This document shows positions 25,788 through 34,685 of a DNA stretch of 64,000 nt, piece by piece. How positions within the stretch are numbered: position 1 is the stretch's first letter; each line of letters starts with the position of its first letter. The translations under genes and the position numbers were made by a program. Below the pieces are notes generated by a model. It was not told the DNA's origin. It worked only from the letters and a program-made list of their open reading frames with translations, and did not search any database. This stretch comes from Bacteroidota bacterium (GTDB lineage Bacteria > Bacteroidota > Bacteroidia > Chitinophagales > Chitinophagaceae), in the NCBI GenBank assembly GCA_947460595.1, contig CANHGS010000004.1, forward strand, positions 62,001-126,000, given 5' to 3'.

Positions 25788-26714
25788 ATGCAACCAACTG
25801 TTGCCATCATTCTTGTAAACTGGAATAGTTTTGACGTTACCAACGATTGTATTGAATCGTTAAAGTCAATTGACTATACTTCATATAGCATTGTTGTTGT
25901 GGATAATGGATCTGTAGATGGTTCGGGAGATCAGCTTTTGCAATTGCATCCAGAGATTGTCTTAATTAAGTCTGAAACCAATCAAGGGTTTACTGGAGGC
26001 AATAATTTGGGATTTGAGTATTCCTTGAAACATGGATTTGACTATTCCATGATGCTCAATAATGACACGTTTGTAGAACCCAATTTTCTTAGTGCCCTGA
26101 TTAACTATATGGAAGGCCAACCCAGTGTTGGTATTATTCAACCAAGAATTCAATTTAATCATAACCGATCTGTACTCTGGAATGGAGGTTCTTATTATCA
26201 TAAATGGTTGGGCTTTTTATATACAAAGGGGTTTAACAAACTGCCTTCCGCTGCTCATTTGCAAATCAAAGAAGTGGATTGGGTAACTGGTTGTGCTTTT
26301 TTAACCCGTAATGCCATTTTGCGTAGAACGGGTTTGCTTGCTCAGAACATGTTTATTTATAGCGAAGATGTAGACCTTTCCTTTAGAATAAAAGCGTTGG
26401 GTTTTAAATTGGTCTATCATCCAGATGCCGTCATTTACCATATAGCAGGCATGTCTAATAAAAGTAAAACCAAGGGAAAAGAAGGTTTTGTAAACCCAAT
26501 TGTGCATTATTTGAACCAGCGAAATAGAATCTGGATCTTAAAAAAATATACCAATTGGTACCATGCGCCCACGGTGATCCTGGCCAATATTTTTTACATT
26601 TCCCTCATTTTAGGGTATTTTGCGGCTCGTAGAAGATTTACTAAGTTTAAAACTGTTGTAAGAGCCGTTCAGGATGGATTAAAGGGCTCAATTATCAACG
26701 ACCCAATTGTATGA
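25788..26714 (+). CDS. Family 2 glycosyltransferase (GT-A)
   Basis: Inverting GT-A transferase related to rhamnosyltransferases. AIILVNWNSFDVTNDCIESL begins the fold, VVDNGSVDGS follows, and NQGFTGGNNLGFEYSL and MLNNDTFVEP supply the DxD-type metal site (NND). VDWVTGCAFLTRNAIL and FIYSEDVDLSFRIKALGF hold the acceptor site and the ED catalytic base. A C-terminal hydrophobic segment (about 268-285) suggests membrane contact. The stop overlaps the next gene by 4 bp (ATGA). Sugar specificity cannot be read from the sequence. Confidence 0.9.
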   Translation: MQPTVAIILVNWNSFDVTNDCIESLKSIDYTSYSIVVVDNGSVDGSGDQLLQLHPEIVLIKSETNQGFTGGNNLGFEYSLKHGFDYSMMLNNDTFVEPNFLSALINYMEGQPSVGIIQPRIQFNHNRSVLWNGGSYYHKWLGFLYTKGFNKLPSAAHLQIKEVDWVTGCAFLTRNAILRRTGLLAQNMFIYSEDVDLSFRIKALGFKLVYHPDAVIYHIAGMSNKSKTKGKEGFVNPIVHYLNQRNRIWILKKYTNWYHAPTVILANIFYISLILGYFAARRRFTKFKTVVRAVQDGLKGSIINDPIV

Positions 26715-27709
26715 AGAAAACGGTGCTCATTACAGGTGTTGCAGGAATGATTGGTTCTAGAATAGCCGAATGGATTGTCTCTAACCAAAAAGACTATCAA
26801 GTAGTAGGAATAGATAATTTGAGTGGTGGCTATATTGAAAACGTACCTGAAGGCATTGTATTTATTCAAGCTGATGTTGCAACAGAAAACTTGGATCAAA
26901 TCTTTGAAGCGCATCAGATTAGTCATGTTTTGCATTTTGCAGCCTATGCCGCAGAGGGATTAAGCCCCTTTATTAGAAAATTCAACTATACCAATAACCT
27001 TGTTGCAACGGCCAATATTGTTAATGCCTGTATTAAATATCAGGTTAAAAGATTGGTATTTACTTCCAGTATGGCTGTTTATGGGCATAGTCCCGCTCCA
27101 TTTAGGGAAACGTCTGTTCCCCAACCTGCTGACCCTTACGGTGTAGCCAAATATGCTTGTGAAATGGATATTCAAATTGCGGGGGAGCAACATGGATTAG
27201 ACTGGTGTATTTTAAGGCCTCATAATGTATATGGCCAGAACCAAAATATCTGGGACAAATACAGAAACGTGTTAGGCATTTGGATGTACCAACATATTAA
27301 TGAACAAGCATTTTCCATTTTTGGAGACGGAAGTCAGAAAAGGGCTTTTAGTTATTTAGAGGATTGTTTGGAACCATTATGGAATGCTACCGTATTACCC
27401 GCTGCGTCTAAGCAAATTATTAATATTGGAAGCGATACAGAAATATCCGTTTTAATTGCCGCCCAAACTTTAAAAGAAGTGATTGGCGCAGAGGCAGAGA
27501 TTGAATTTTTGGAACAACGTCATGAAGTACAAAATGCTTATTCTACTCATGAAAAAGCAATTTCTATTTTAGGTTATAAAGACAGCACTTCTTTAAAAGA
27601 GGGTTTAACCGCCATGTGGGAATGGGCTAAAAAACAGCCAAGAAGAAAGCGAATGGAATGGGATGCCTACGAAATTGATAATGGTATGTATGCGTCTTGG
27701 AAAAAATAA
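26711..27709 (+). CDS. NAD-dependent sugar-nucleotide epimerase/dehydratase (extended SDR)
   Basis: Extended SDR. TVLITGVAGMIGSRIAEWI is the NAD-binding GxxGxxG; FTSSMAVYG supplies the catalytic Ser and DPYGVAKYACEM the Y-x3-K. RPHNVYGQNQNIWD is the substrate loop. The pattern is close to UDP-glucose/GlcNAc 4-epimerases (GalE/WbpP-like). The start overlaps the GT2 stop and the stop overlaps the next ATG (TAATG), so it is inside an operon. Confidence 0.88.
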   Translation: MKKTVLITGVAGMIGSRIAEWIVSNQKDYQVVGIDNLSGGYIENVPEGIVFIQADVATENLDQIFEAHQISHVLHFAAYAAEGLSPFIRKFNYTNNLVATANIVNACIKYQVKRLVFTSSMAVYGHSPAPFRETSVPQPADPYGVAKYACEMDIQIAGEQHGLDWCILRPHNVYGQNQNIWDKYRNVLGIWMYQHINEQAFSIFGDGSQKRAFSYLEDCLEPLWNATVLPAASKQIINIGSDTEISVLIAAQTLKEVIGAEAEIEFLEQRHEVQNAYSTHEKAISILGYKDSTSLKEGLTAMWEWAKKQPRRKRMEWDAYEIDNGMYASWKK

Positions 27710-29136
27710 TGTTTGTATTCCTATTTATATATATTCTAGTATTCCTGGTTGCTGTATTTAAAATACGCAAAGGGCAGATTGATGGGGCATTGATTTTTAT
27801 CATTTTTGGGCTCCCTATTTATATTACCACTTTGTCAGTTACCACGTTGTATGACCTAAAAGCATGGGTTCCTTTTTTACAATACTTTAAAGAGATTATT
27901 ATTTTAGTCAGTTTGGTTTCTGTTTTAATTGCCATTAAAAAAAGACCAAAACTTTACCCCATTGACTGGTTATACCTGGCCTACTTAGGCTATATTCTCT
28001 TATATGCCATATTGCCATTGGGTGAGTACGGTTTTAAAGACAAACTCATTGCCTTAAAAAGTGTTTCCTTTTTTACTTTCATTTATTTTACTGGACGTTT
28101 TTTTGATTTATCAAAAATCAATCTTTCCAAAAGCTTTTATTATATGTGTTTGATTGCTATACCGGCGGCAATCATTGTTTTAGTAGAAGCCATCACTTAT
28201 ACCCATTTTCAAACATTTACCGGCTATGCCGATTATTTTTTTTACTTTTTCAACCAAGAGCCATCAGGGCATCATGGACTAAATTGGACATTTGAAGCAG
28301 AAAATGATGGCCCAAAAAGATTCGCTAGTTTTTTTGCAAACCCATTAGATCATGCGGCAGGAACATTGGTTAGTATATCCGCGATACTTGCACTAATTAC
28401 AACCAATACCCCAAAGCTGAAATTAAATCAATTTCTGATTGTTGCTTTTATCTGTTCCCTTTGCTCCATCATATTTGCCTTGTCAAGAGCATCTCTTGCA
28501 AGCTATTTATTGATCATTTTTGTGTACGCTTATATTACAAAAAGAAAGCAATGGCTTAGCTATTTCTATCTATTGGGGGCATTGGCCTGTGTTTTTGTTT
28601 TTAGTTTTTTGAGCGGAGACCTCTACCAATTCTTGATTGGAACAATCAATTTTAGCAATTCATCTAGTGCTTACCATTTAATTCAATGGGCAGAAGGTAT
28701 TCAGGCTATCATTTCCCATCCATTGGGCCATGGACTAGGTGCGTCTGGAAGAGTTTCAGCGTTTCTAGGCAGCAATATTGGTGGAGAAAATCAATTAATC
28801 ATTATTGCCGTTCAAGCTGGGGTAATAGCACTGGGCTTATATATTGCCATCTATGTTTCTATGATTAGGATCTCGCTAAAAATGGTATTGGAGCGTAAGG
28901 GTAGGGCCCGCAAAATTGCTTTATTCATTTTACTACTCAAATTGGGTATGATTATTCCTTTTTTAACGGCAGAAGCTGAGTCTTATATTTACATTGGATA
29001 TATCACTTCCTTCTTTTCTGGAATCATGATCAATTTAAAATACAATGCAGATGGTGATAGGGGTAGACATAAGAGACCTGAAATTGGCCAAAACGGGACA
29101 GAAGACCACGCTGGAGGAACTCTGCAAACAGTTTAG
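27709..29136 (+). CDS. O-antigen ligase/polymerase-like membrane protein
   Basis: Polytopic protein with about ten or eleven hydrophobic helices and a large periplasmic loop. Features of the Wzy/WaaL (O-antigen ligase) family are SRASLASYLLIIFVYAYI and, after a long loop, SHPLGHGLGASG with GGENQLIIIAVQAG (the H and R/E-containing ligase motif). ATG 27709 overlaps the previous stop by one base (TAATG). The last 30 residues are hydrophilic and out of register with the family; they exist only because the frame continues 92 bp into the following glycosyltransferase gene. It may polymerise or ligate the glycan of this locus. Confidence 0.82.
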   Translation: MFVFLFIYILVFLVAVFKIRKGQIDGALIFIIFGLPIYITTLSVTTLYDLKAWVPFLQYFKEIIILVSLVSVLIAIKKRPKLYPIDWLYLAYLGYILLYAILPLGEYGFKDKLIALKSVSFFTFIYFTGRFFDLSKINLSKSFYYMCLIAIPAAIIVLVEAITYTHFQTFTGYADYFFYFFNQEPSGHHGLNWTFEAENDGPKRFASFFANPLDHAAGTLVSISAILALITTNTPKLKLNQFLIVAFICSLCSIIFALSRASLASYLLIIFVYAYITKRKQWLSYFYLLGALACVFVFSFLSGDLYQFLIGTINFSNSSSAYHLIQWAEGIQAIISHPLGHGLGASGRVSAFLGSNIGGENQLIIIAVQAGVIALGLYIAIYVSMIRISLKMVLERKGRARKIALFILLLKLGMIIPFLTAEAESYIYIGYITSFFSGIMINLKYNADGDRGRHKRPEIGQNGTEDHAGGTLQTV

Positions 29137-30160
29137 ACTGTTAGAGAATGAACAATTTCAATTTGTATTTTTTGATACCCATTTAGCTGTTTATACCGGC
29201 AGGAATAAATTTATGCTAATCATAGAGCATATTCGGCAGCAACTATGGAAGCAGGTTATCTTACCTTGGAAAGCTTGGAGAAACCACTGCGATATTGTTT
29301 ATTGCAACGACTATTTTGCCCCCTTTTTTCATTTGAATTACAAAACGGTTCAGGTATTTCATGATGCCTTGTTTTACGAATATCCACAATACTGCAATGC
29401 CATTTGGTTAAAATTATTTAAAGGAATTGCTATACCAGCAGCAAGAAAGTCTGCCTTTATTATTACCCCAACCAACTATGCCAGAGAAAGGGTGCATTTT
29501 TTTACCAAAATACCTTTGGAAAAAATTATTGCCATTCACCAAGGACCAAAAACCTTGCAAACTGCCAACACGGAAATTCCTAGTTGGTTACCCACCCAAA
29601 AAAATATTCCCTATCTGTTACATGTTGGTGTTTTTGAAAAAAGAAAAAATATTCCTACGCTATTACAGGCTTTTAAAAAACTAAAAGAGGCGGGGTATCC
29701 CCATCAATTGGTGTTGGTAGGCAAGGGAAATGGAAAAATCAATTCTGATGATTCAATAGAAATCCATAGAACCATTGAGGCCTTGTTCTTAGAAGATGAG
29801 ATTATTATGCCAGGCTATCTTCCAGACGAGTTATTGAGTGTGGTTTATGAAAACGCAAGCCTCTATGTTTTCCCCTCTATTAACGAAGGTTTTGGCATAC
29901 CCATTTTAGAAGCATTTCAATTTGGAGTCCCCGTGATTGTTGCCAATAATACCTGCTTACCAGAGGTTGGCGCGGACGCTGTCATTTCTTTTGATCCATT
30001 TGAGCCTGAAGACATGTATCAAAAAATGGCCCTTGTATTAAGTGACAAAGCATTACAAGCATCTATGAAACAAAAAGGGAAGGAGCGTTTAAACCATTTT
30101 TCTTGGCATAAAACAGCAACGGAATTACTGGCTGTTTTTGAAAAAGCGGTACAACAATGA
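29045..30160 (+). CDS. Family 4 glycosyltransferase (GT-B)
   Basis: Retaining GT-B transferase. It starts MQMVIGVDIRDLKLAKTGQK, a conserved beginning for this Bacteroidota subgroup, so the start is real even though it lies inside the end of the upstream gene (ATG 29051 is an alternative). The donor-binding half has LLHVGVFEKRKNIPTLLQAF and VLVGKG, then VFPSINEGFGIPILEAFQFG with the E-x7-E motif of GT4. The stop overlaps the next start by 4 bp. Donor and acceptor unknown. Confidence 0.9.
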   Translation: MQMVIGVDIRDLKLAKTGQKTTLEELCKQFRLLENEQFQFVFFDTHLAVYTGRNKFMLIIEHIRQQLWKQVILPWKAWRNHCDIVYCNDYFAPFFHLNYKTVQVFHDALFYEYPQYCNAIWLKLFKGIAIPAARKSAFIITPTNYARERVHFFTKIPLEKIIAIHQGPKTLQTANTEIPSWLPTQKNIPYLLHVGVFEKRKNIPTLLQAFKKLKEAGYPHQLVLVGKGNGKINSDDSIEIHRTIEALFLEDEIIMPGYLPDELLSVVYENASLYVFPSINEGFGIPILEAFQFGVPVIVANNTCLPEVGADAVISFDPFEPEDMYQKMALVLSDKALQASMKQKGKERLNHFSWHKTATELLAVFEKAVQQ

Positions 30161-31266
30161 AAACCAATTTAAACAGTTCATCTAAAAGGATTTTGATTCT
30201 TGGTCAAACACCTCCCCCATTTGGAGGACAGGCCATTAATATCCAAAAAATGCTGGCTGTATTAGATCAACACCAATTTCAATTCAAACATATCCGCTTA
30301 GATTTAAGTGAAGAGCTGAGTGAAATGGGTGCTTTTAATGGTAATAAGGTATTCAAATTACTCAAGATCTTTTTTGCACTAATTTGGCAAATGCTGGTGT
30401 ATCATCCTGATTATATTTATTACCCACCGGCAGGACCAACACGCAATGCCGTTTATAGAGATCTGGTCTTGCTATTCCCTATCAAACTATTTGGGTTTAA
30501 ACGCATTTTTCATTTTCACGCGGGTGGAATAGCCACCATCTACCCCCAATTAAATCAATGGGCAAAATGGTTATTCCGTTATGTTTATTTTAAGGCAGAA
30601 AAAGCTATCTGTTTAAGCAAAGCTGGAACCATTGATGCCCATTTTTTACAAATAGATTCCGTTAGCATTATAGCTTCTGGGGTAGAACCATTTACAAGTA
30701 CTACCCTTTCTAAAGAGCAAGATTCTTTCATTGTCTTATTTGCAGGCTTGTGTAGTGCTTCTAAAGGCATACTGGACTTTATAGCTGTGCTTAGGCAATC
30801 AAGAAAGTTTAATAAGCAGATTAAAGGCAGGGTTATAGGCAAGCCATCCTCCTCTTTAGAGGCCAATGCTTTAAGGGAAGCTGAAAAAGAAGGGATTTTG
30901 GAATATCATGGAGTAGTTACTGGCAAAGAGAAAGAAACGGTATTCTTGTCTTCATCTGCCTTTCTATTTCCAACCGTCTTTGAATCAGAAAATTTTCCAA
31001 CCGTGATTGTAGAAGCATTTGCGGCTTCGCTTCCCGTCATTGCTACCAATTGGAGGGGCATACCGGACCTGGTGGTGCATGAACAAAATGGTTATTTACA
31101 GGAACCACATGATATTGAAGCAATGTCTAATAGCCTAATAGGACTAGCCAATGATAGCGTTTTATATCAAAGACTATCTACCAATGCTAAAAACCATTTT
31201 GATGCTAACTATAGCTTGGGTACATTTGAAAGATCAATAGTGGCATATTTTAATCAGCTTGAATGA
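30157..31266 (+). CDS. Family 4 glycosyltransferase (GT-B)
   Basis: GT4-type enzyme. N-terminal ILILGQTPPPFGGQAINIQK holds the glycine-rich acceptor-side loop common to GT4. The donor side has VLFAGLCSASKGILDFI and LFPTVFESENFPTVIVEAFA (E-x7-E variant), ending in a typical C-terminal helix (SLGTFERSIVAYF). It overlaps both neighbours by 4 bp. It is distinct in sequence from the preceding GT4, so the locus probably builds at least two different linkages with these enzymes. Confidence 0.88.
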   Translation: MKTNLNSSSKRILILGQTPPPFGGQAINIQKMLAVLDQHQFQFKHIRLDLSEELSEMGAFNGNKVFKLLKIFFALIWQMLVYHPDYIYYPPAGPTRNAVYRDLVLLFPIKLFGFKRIFHFHAGGIATIYPQLNQWAKWLFRYVYFKAEKAICLSKAGTIDAHFLQIDSVSIIASGVEPFTSTTLSKEQDSFIVLFAGLCSASKGILDFIAVLRQSRKFNKQIKGRVIGKPSSSLEANALREAEKEGILEYHGVVTGKEKETVFLSSSAFLFPTVFESENFPTVIVEAFAASLPVIATNWRGIPDLVVHEQNGYLQEPHDIEAMSNSLIGLANDSVLYQRLSTNAKNHFDANYSLGTFERSIVAYFNQLE

Positions 31267-32264
31267 CCCGTTTTTTAGTTACAGGAGGCAATGGATTTAT
31301 TGGAACCAATTTGGTTCAATCAATCAGGCAATCTATTGAAGGGCACTATTCCCTTTCCATTATTGACCTTGATAGCCCTAAAATAGAATTAGCTGCTCAT
31401 GAGACCTGGTATTCAGTTGATATTTTGGATGCATCAGCAGTAGCAGCAGTCTTTGAAAAAGTGAAACCGGAGATTGTGGTTCACCTAGCAGCGCTTACCA
31501 GCACCGAACCTGAATATGTAATGGAGGATTACAGTGTTAATACCAAAGGTTCTGAAATCATTTATGACTGTTGTGAAAAATCTGGAATAGATTTTTTGGT
31601 GCACACTTCCACCCAGTTTGTAAACCAAGCAGCCGGTTATCCTAGTTCAGACTTTGACTATGCCCCACATACTATTTATGGGGAATCAAAAGTTATTTCA
31701 GAACAAAGCTTAGTGAATGGGAATTACCATTTTAATTGGTGTATTATTAGACCCACCAATATTTGGGGACCATGGCATTTAAGGTATCCCTATGAGTTCT
31801 GGAAAGTATTAAGAGATGGAAAATATTTTCATCCTGGCAGTAAGTCCGTAATTAGGTCTTATGGCTATGTGGGTAATATTTGCTGGCAGATTTTGGAATT
31901 AATTAAACGCAGAAATGAAGCCGCTATTAAAAAAAATGTATTCTATGTAGGTGATGCTCCCATGAATATGTATCAATGGGCCAATGCATTTTCGCTAGCT
32001 ATCAACCAAAAAAATGTACGAGTAGTACCCGGGGCTTATGTTTATGCGCTTGCCGTAGTGGGCTCCTTATTAAGAAAAATAAAGGTGAAATTTCCAATCA
32101 CTCTATCTAGGTATCAAAGTATGACCACAGATAATCCAGCCCCCATGGATAAAACATTGCATGTACTGGGCAAAGCACCGCATAGTCTTGAGGAAGGTGT
32201 TCAAATTACGGTTGATTGGTTAATCCCTTTTTGGAAAAGTCTGGAACAACCCCCAAAATTGTAA
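31263..32264 (+). CDS. NAD-dependent epimerase/dehydratase (extended SDR)
   Basis: Extended SDR. FLVTGGNGFIGTNLVQSI binds NAD(P), HTSTQFVNQ carries the active-site Ser/Thr region, TIYGESKVISEQ is the Y-x3-K, and RPTNIWGPWH is the substrate loop. A basic, mildly hydrophobic stretch (about residues 258-278) is unusual. It ends 4 bp before the wecG-like gene. Possible roles are 4-reduction or 4-epimerisation of a deoxysugar. The exact reaction cannot be told. Confidence 0.85.
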   Translation: MTRFLVTGGNGFIGTNLVQSIRQSIEGHYSLSIIDLDSPKIELAAHETWYSVDILDASAVAAVFEKVKPEIVVHLAALTSTEPEYVMEDYSVNTKGSEIIYDCCEKSGIDFLVHTSTQFVNQAAGYPSSDFDYAPHTIYGESKVISEQSLVNGNYHFNWCIIRPTNIWGPWHLRYPYEFWKVLRDGKYFHPGSKSVIRSYGYVGNICWQILELIKRRNEAAIKKNVFYVGDAPMNMYQWANAFSLAINQKNVRVVPGAYVYALAVVGSLLRKIKVKFPITLSRYQSMTTDNPAPMDKTLHVLGKAPHSLEEGVQITVDWLIPFWKSLEQPPKL

Positions 32265-32268
32265 AGCA

Positions 32269-33033
32269 ATGAACCAAAGCATTGCACCCAAAATAAATAT
32301 TGCAGGAACTGGTATCAGCAATGTATCACTTAGTGAAACCATGGATCTGTTTGATCAGTGGATTGCAGGGGGGCTCAAAAAAAGGGTCTGTGTTACACCC
32401 GTCAATTGTGTAGTTTGGGCTCATAAAGACCCCTCCTTAAAAGCCATCTATAATGAAGCAGACCTAACGCTATGCGATGGCGTACCATTGATTTGGGCAA
32501 GCAATTTTTTAGGAAAAGGCCTATTAAAAGGGAGGGTTACGGGGCTAGATTTATTACCCCAGTATCTTGAACGAAGCAATCAAAAAGGGCATCGTCAATA
32601 TTTTTTAGGCGCCAAAGAAGGTGTGGGAGAACTGTTACAAAAGGTATCAGAAAGCAACTATCCTGGTATAAAAATCTCAGGAGTATATTCTCCCCCTTTT
32701 GCCGAAGAATTTGAAGACGCAGAAAATGAAAAAATGATTGCCTTGATCAATGAGGCTGCACCAGATATTTTATGGGTTAGTTTAACAGCACCCAAACAAG
32801 ATAGGTGGATAGCCAAACATATTGACCAATTAAACGTGCATATTGCCATTGGAATTGGAGGCGCTTTTGAAGTGGCAGCAGGCACTATTGACAGAGCCCC
32901 TATTTGGATGCAACAAAATGGATTGGAGTGGCTATATCGTTTTTACAAAGAGCCAAAAAGATTGTTTAGGCGTTACCTAATTGAAGCCCCTCAATTTATT
33001 CCAATACTATTGATGCAAAAATTCAGGGGATAA
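32269..33033 (+). CDS. WecG/TagA/CpsF family glycosyltransferase (GT26)
   Basis: GT26 transferase, known from ManNAcA transfer in enterobacterial common antigen (WecG) and ManNAc transfer in teichoic acid synthesis (TagA), acting on lipid-linked primers. VCVTPVNCVVWAHKDPSLKA, ADLTLCDGVPLIW (active-site Asp), RVTGLDLLPQYLE, VSLTAPKQDRWIAKH and IGIGGAFEVAAG are family motifs. NGLEWLYRFYKEPKRLFRRY is the C-terminal membrane-binding appendage. It is the last gene of the plus-strand locus; 9 bp separate it from the convergent Wzi gene. Confidence 0.94.
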   Translation: MNQSIAPKINIAGTGISNVSLSETMDLFDQWIAGGLKKRVCVTPVNCVVWAHKDPSLKAIYNEADLTLCDGVPLIWASNFLGKGLLKGRVTGLDLLPQYLERSNQKGHRQYFLGAKEGVGELLQKVSESNYPGIKISGVYSPPFAEEFEDAENEKMIALINEAAPDILWVSLTAPKQDRWIAKHIDQLNVHIAIGIGGAFEVAAGTIDRAPIWMQQNGLEWLYRFYKEPKRLFRRYLIEAPQFIPILLMQKFRG

Positions 33034-33042
33034 CCTATTTTA

Positions 33043-34680
33043 CTAAAATTTATACCTCAAAGAGAGTTTTCCAACTAGGTTCAAATATTCATTACTAGGA
33101 GCAAAAAAGTTATTGGGGTCAACTTGAATAATCAACCATTGGTAATTATAAGACCTAACAATCCCAAACTGACCAGACAAGAATAGGTTTTTAAAATTCC
33201 AGTCAACTTTAAGATTGGTGGAAAGGTCAATCCAGTGTCTTCTAAAGTCTTCGGTGTATTCAAAAGCATAATAGTAAAAGTCACTCTGGTGTCTTAATCG
33301 CTCAAATTGAAGGCCTATTCTTTTAAATCCTTTGATCCAACTAATCTCCATGGATTGACTATTGGAACCAGGACCAATGCCCGCGCCAATTGATCTTCCT
33401 TGATTGGTGTATCCTTGGGTAACATATTGATGGGAGTACCAGCTATCCGGATTACGAATGAATTCGGCCGTTTGAGCTTGCATTTGCGTTAGCTCAGTAG
33501 CAAACAAAATATTGGCTTTCTTAGTAGGAAATAGTTTGCGAAATCCAACAATATAGGCCCTTCTAAAAGTATTGGTTTTAAAAAAATCTAGAGGGTTTAA
33601 AGCTTGCTCTTTTCTACCAAACTCCATATAAACTTCTGCATTATTTTTTGGCAACAAGTATCTAGCAAACAAAGAACCCATGGAAGCTTTTTGATTATTC
33701 TTCTCGGTATTGGTTAAAGCTTTACCAAAAAAGCCTTGTAAGGGAAGGTAATCAATAGGATTACTCAAATCCTTATTGTAGAGATAGGAGGCTTTGGCAA
33801 AACCAAGATACAAATTGGGTGTCCATTTGGGGTTCCAGGTTAAGACTATGCCCGTCATATACCTTTTCAGGTCTCTTTTGGGTTGGTACAGATAATTACC
33901 ATTATAAGCACTAAAGATTCTTGGTGGTTCAAAACCATAGTTGGTTAATTCTCCACCAATCATTTGTCCCTCAAAAGAACCAATTTTGGTTTTGATAGGT
34001 TGATTGGTTTGTACCGTCCAGTGTAAAAAACCTGGCGCATTGGTGCTCATAATTAAGGCATTGTTAACCCCGGGCCCCCACCATAAATTTTCGGTAGAAA
34101 TGCCAAAAGAAATATGCTTGGTTTGATATTTAATAAATGATTGCCCCGGATTTAATTGGTTGTAATTACCGGTACCAAATTGCTCAGGCAGGTCAATGGT
34201 ATTCCAAAACCGATATCGATCGGCCCAGGCCCTACTACCCAATTGTTGCGAAAATCCTTCGTAATCCGTATTAGTTGCACTAACCAATTCTGGTGCAATT
34301 TGAAGATGAATCCTTTTGGCCAACCATAAACTTACCCCAAATGAAACCATCCTTTGATAACCTCTTGCAGGTAATAAATTACCCCCATTCAAAAAATAGG
34401 GGAGCTCGCTGGTAGTTTGTTGGATGATGCTCAAAGGGATTAATCTAATATTTACAATTCCTCCCAACTGTTTCTTGAAACCGGTTTTCTTAGCAACCGA
34501 ATCCAAGATATTTAATGGAATTTGATTGGGATTTAGGGTTAATGAACTACCCTTAGTATTCGAATCCATTAATGATTGGTTACGCATTAATTCTTTGATG
34601 CGGTCATCAGAAATAGACTGGGCACCTACCGCATTTCCAAAACAAATCAATCCAATGATAAAGCAACAAATCTTTCCCAT
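33043..34680 (-). CDS. Capsule assembly Wzi-family outer-membrane protein (1)
   Basis: Signal peptide at residues 1-20 (ICCFIIGLICFGNAVGA). The body is a beta-barrel-like sequence matching the capsule assembly Wzi family: NTDYEGF, LNPGQSFIKYQTKHISFG, STENLWWGPGVNNALIMSTN, APGFLHWTVQTNQPIKTKIG and a final aromatic strand ending LSLRYKF. Wzi in E. coli is an outer-membrane lectin that ties capsule to the cell surface. 545 residues. It is followed on the opposite strand by the GT26 gene and lies 5 bp after its paralogue, so the two are co-transcribed. Confidence 0.9.
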   Translation of the reverse strand: MGKICCFIIGLICFGNAVGAQSISDDRIKELMRNQSLMDSNTKGSSLTLNPNQIPLNILDSVAKKTGFKKQLGGIVNIRLIPLSIIQQTTSELPYFLNGGNLLPARGYQRMVSFGVSLWLAKRIHLQIAPELVSATNTDYEGFSQQLGSRAWADRYRFWNTIDLPEQFGTGNYNQLNPGQSFIKYQTKHISFGISTENLWWGPGVNNALIMSTNAPGFLHWTVQTNQPIKTKIGSFEGQMIGGELTNYGFEPPRIFSAYNGNYLYQPKRDLKRYMTGIVLTWNPKWTPNLYLGFAKASYLYNKDLSNPIDYLPLQGFFGKALTNTEKNNQKASMGSLFARYLLPKNNAEVYMEFGRKEQALNPLDFFKTNTFRRAYIVGFRKLFPTKKANILFATELTQMQAQTAEFIRNPDSWYSHQYVTQGYTNQGRSIGAGIGPGSNSQSMEISWIKGFKRIGLQFERLRHQSDFYYYAFEYTEDFRRHWIDLSTNLKVDWNFKNLFLSGQFGIVRSYNYQWLIIQVDPNNFFAPSNEYLNLVGKLSLRYKF

Positions 34681-34685
34681 GCTGT

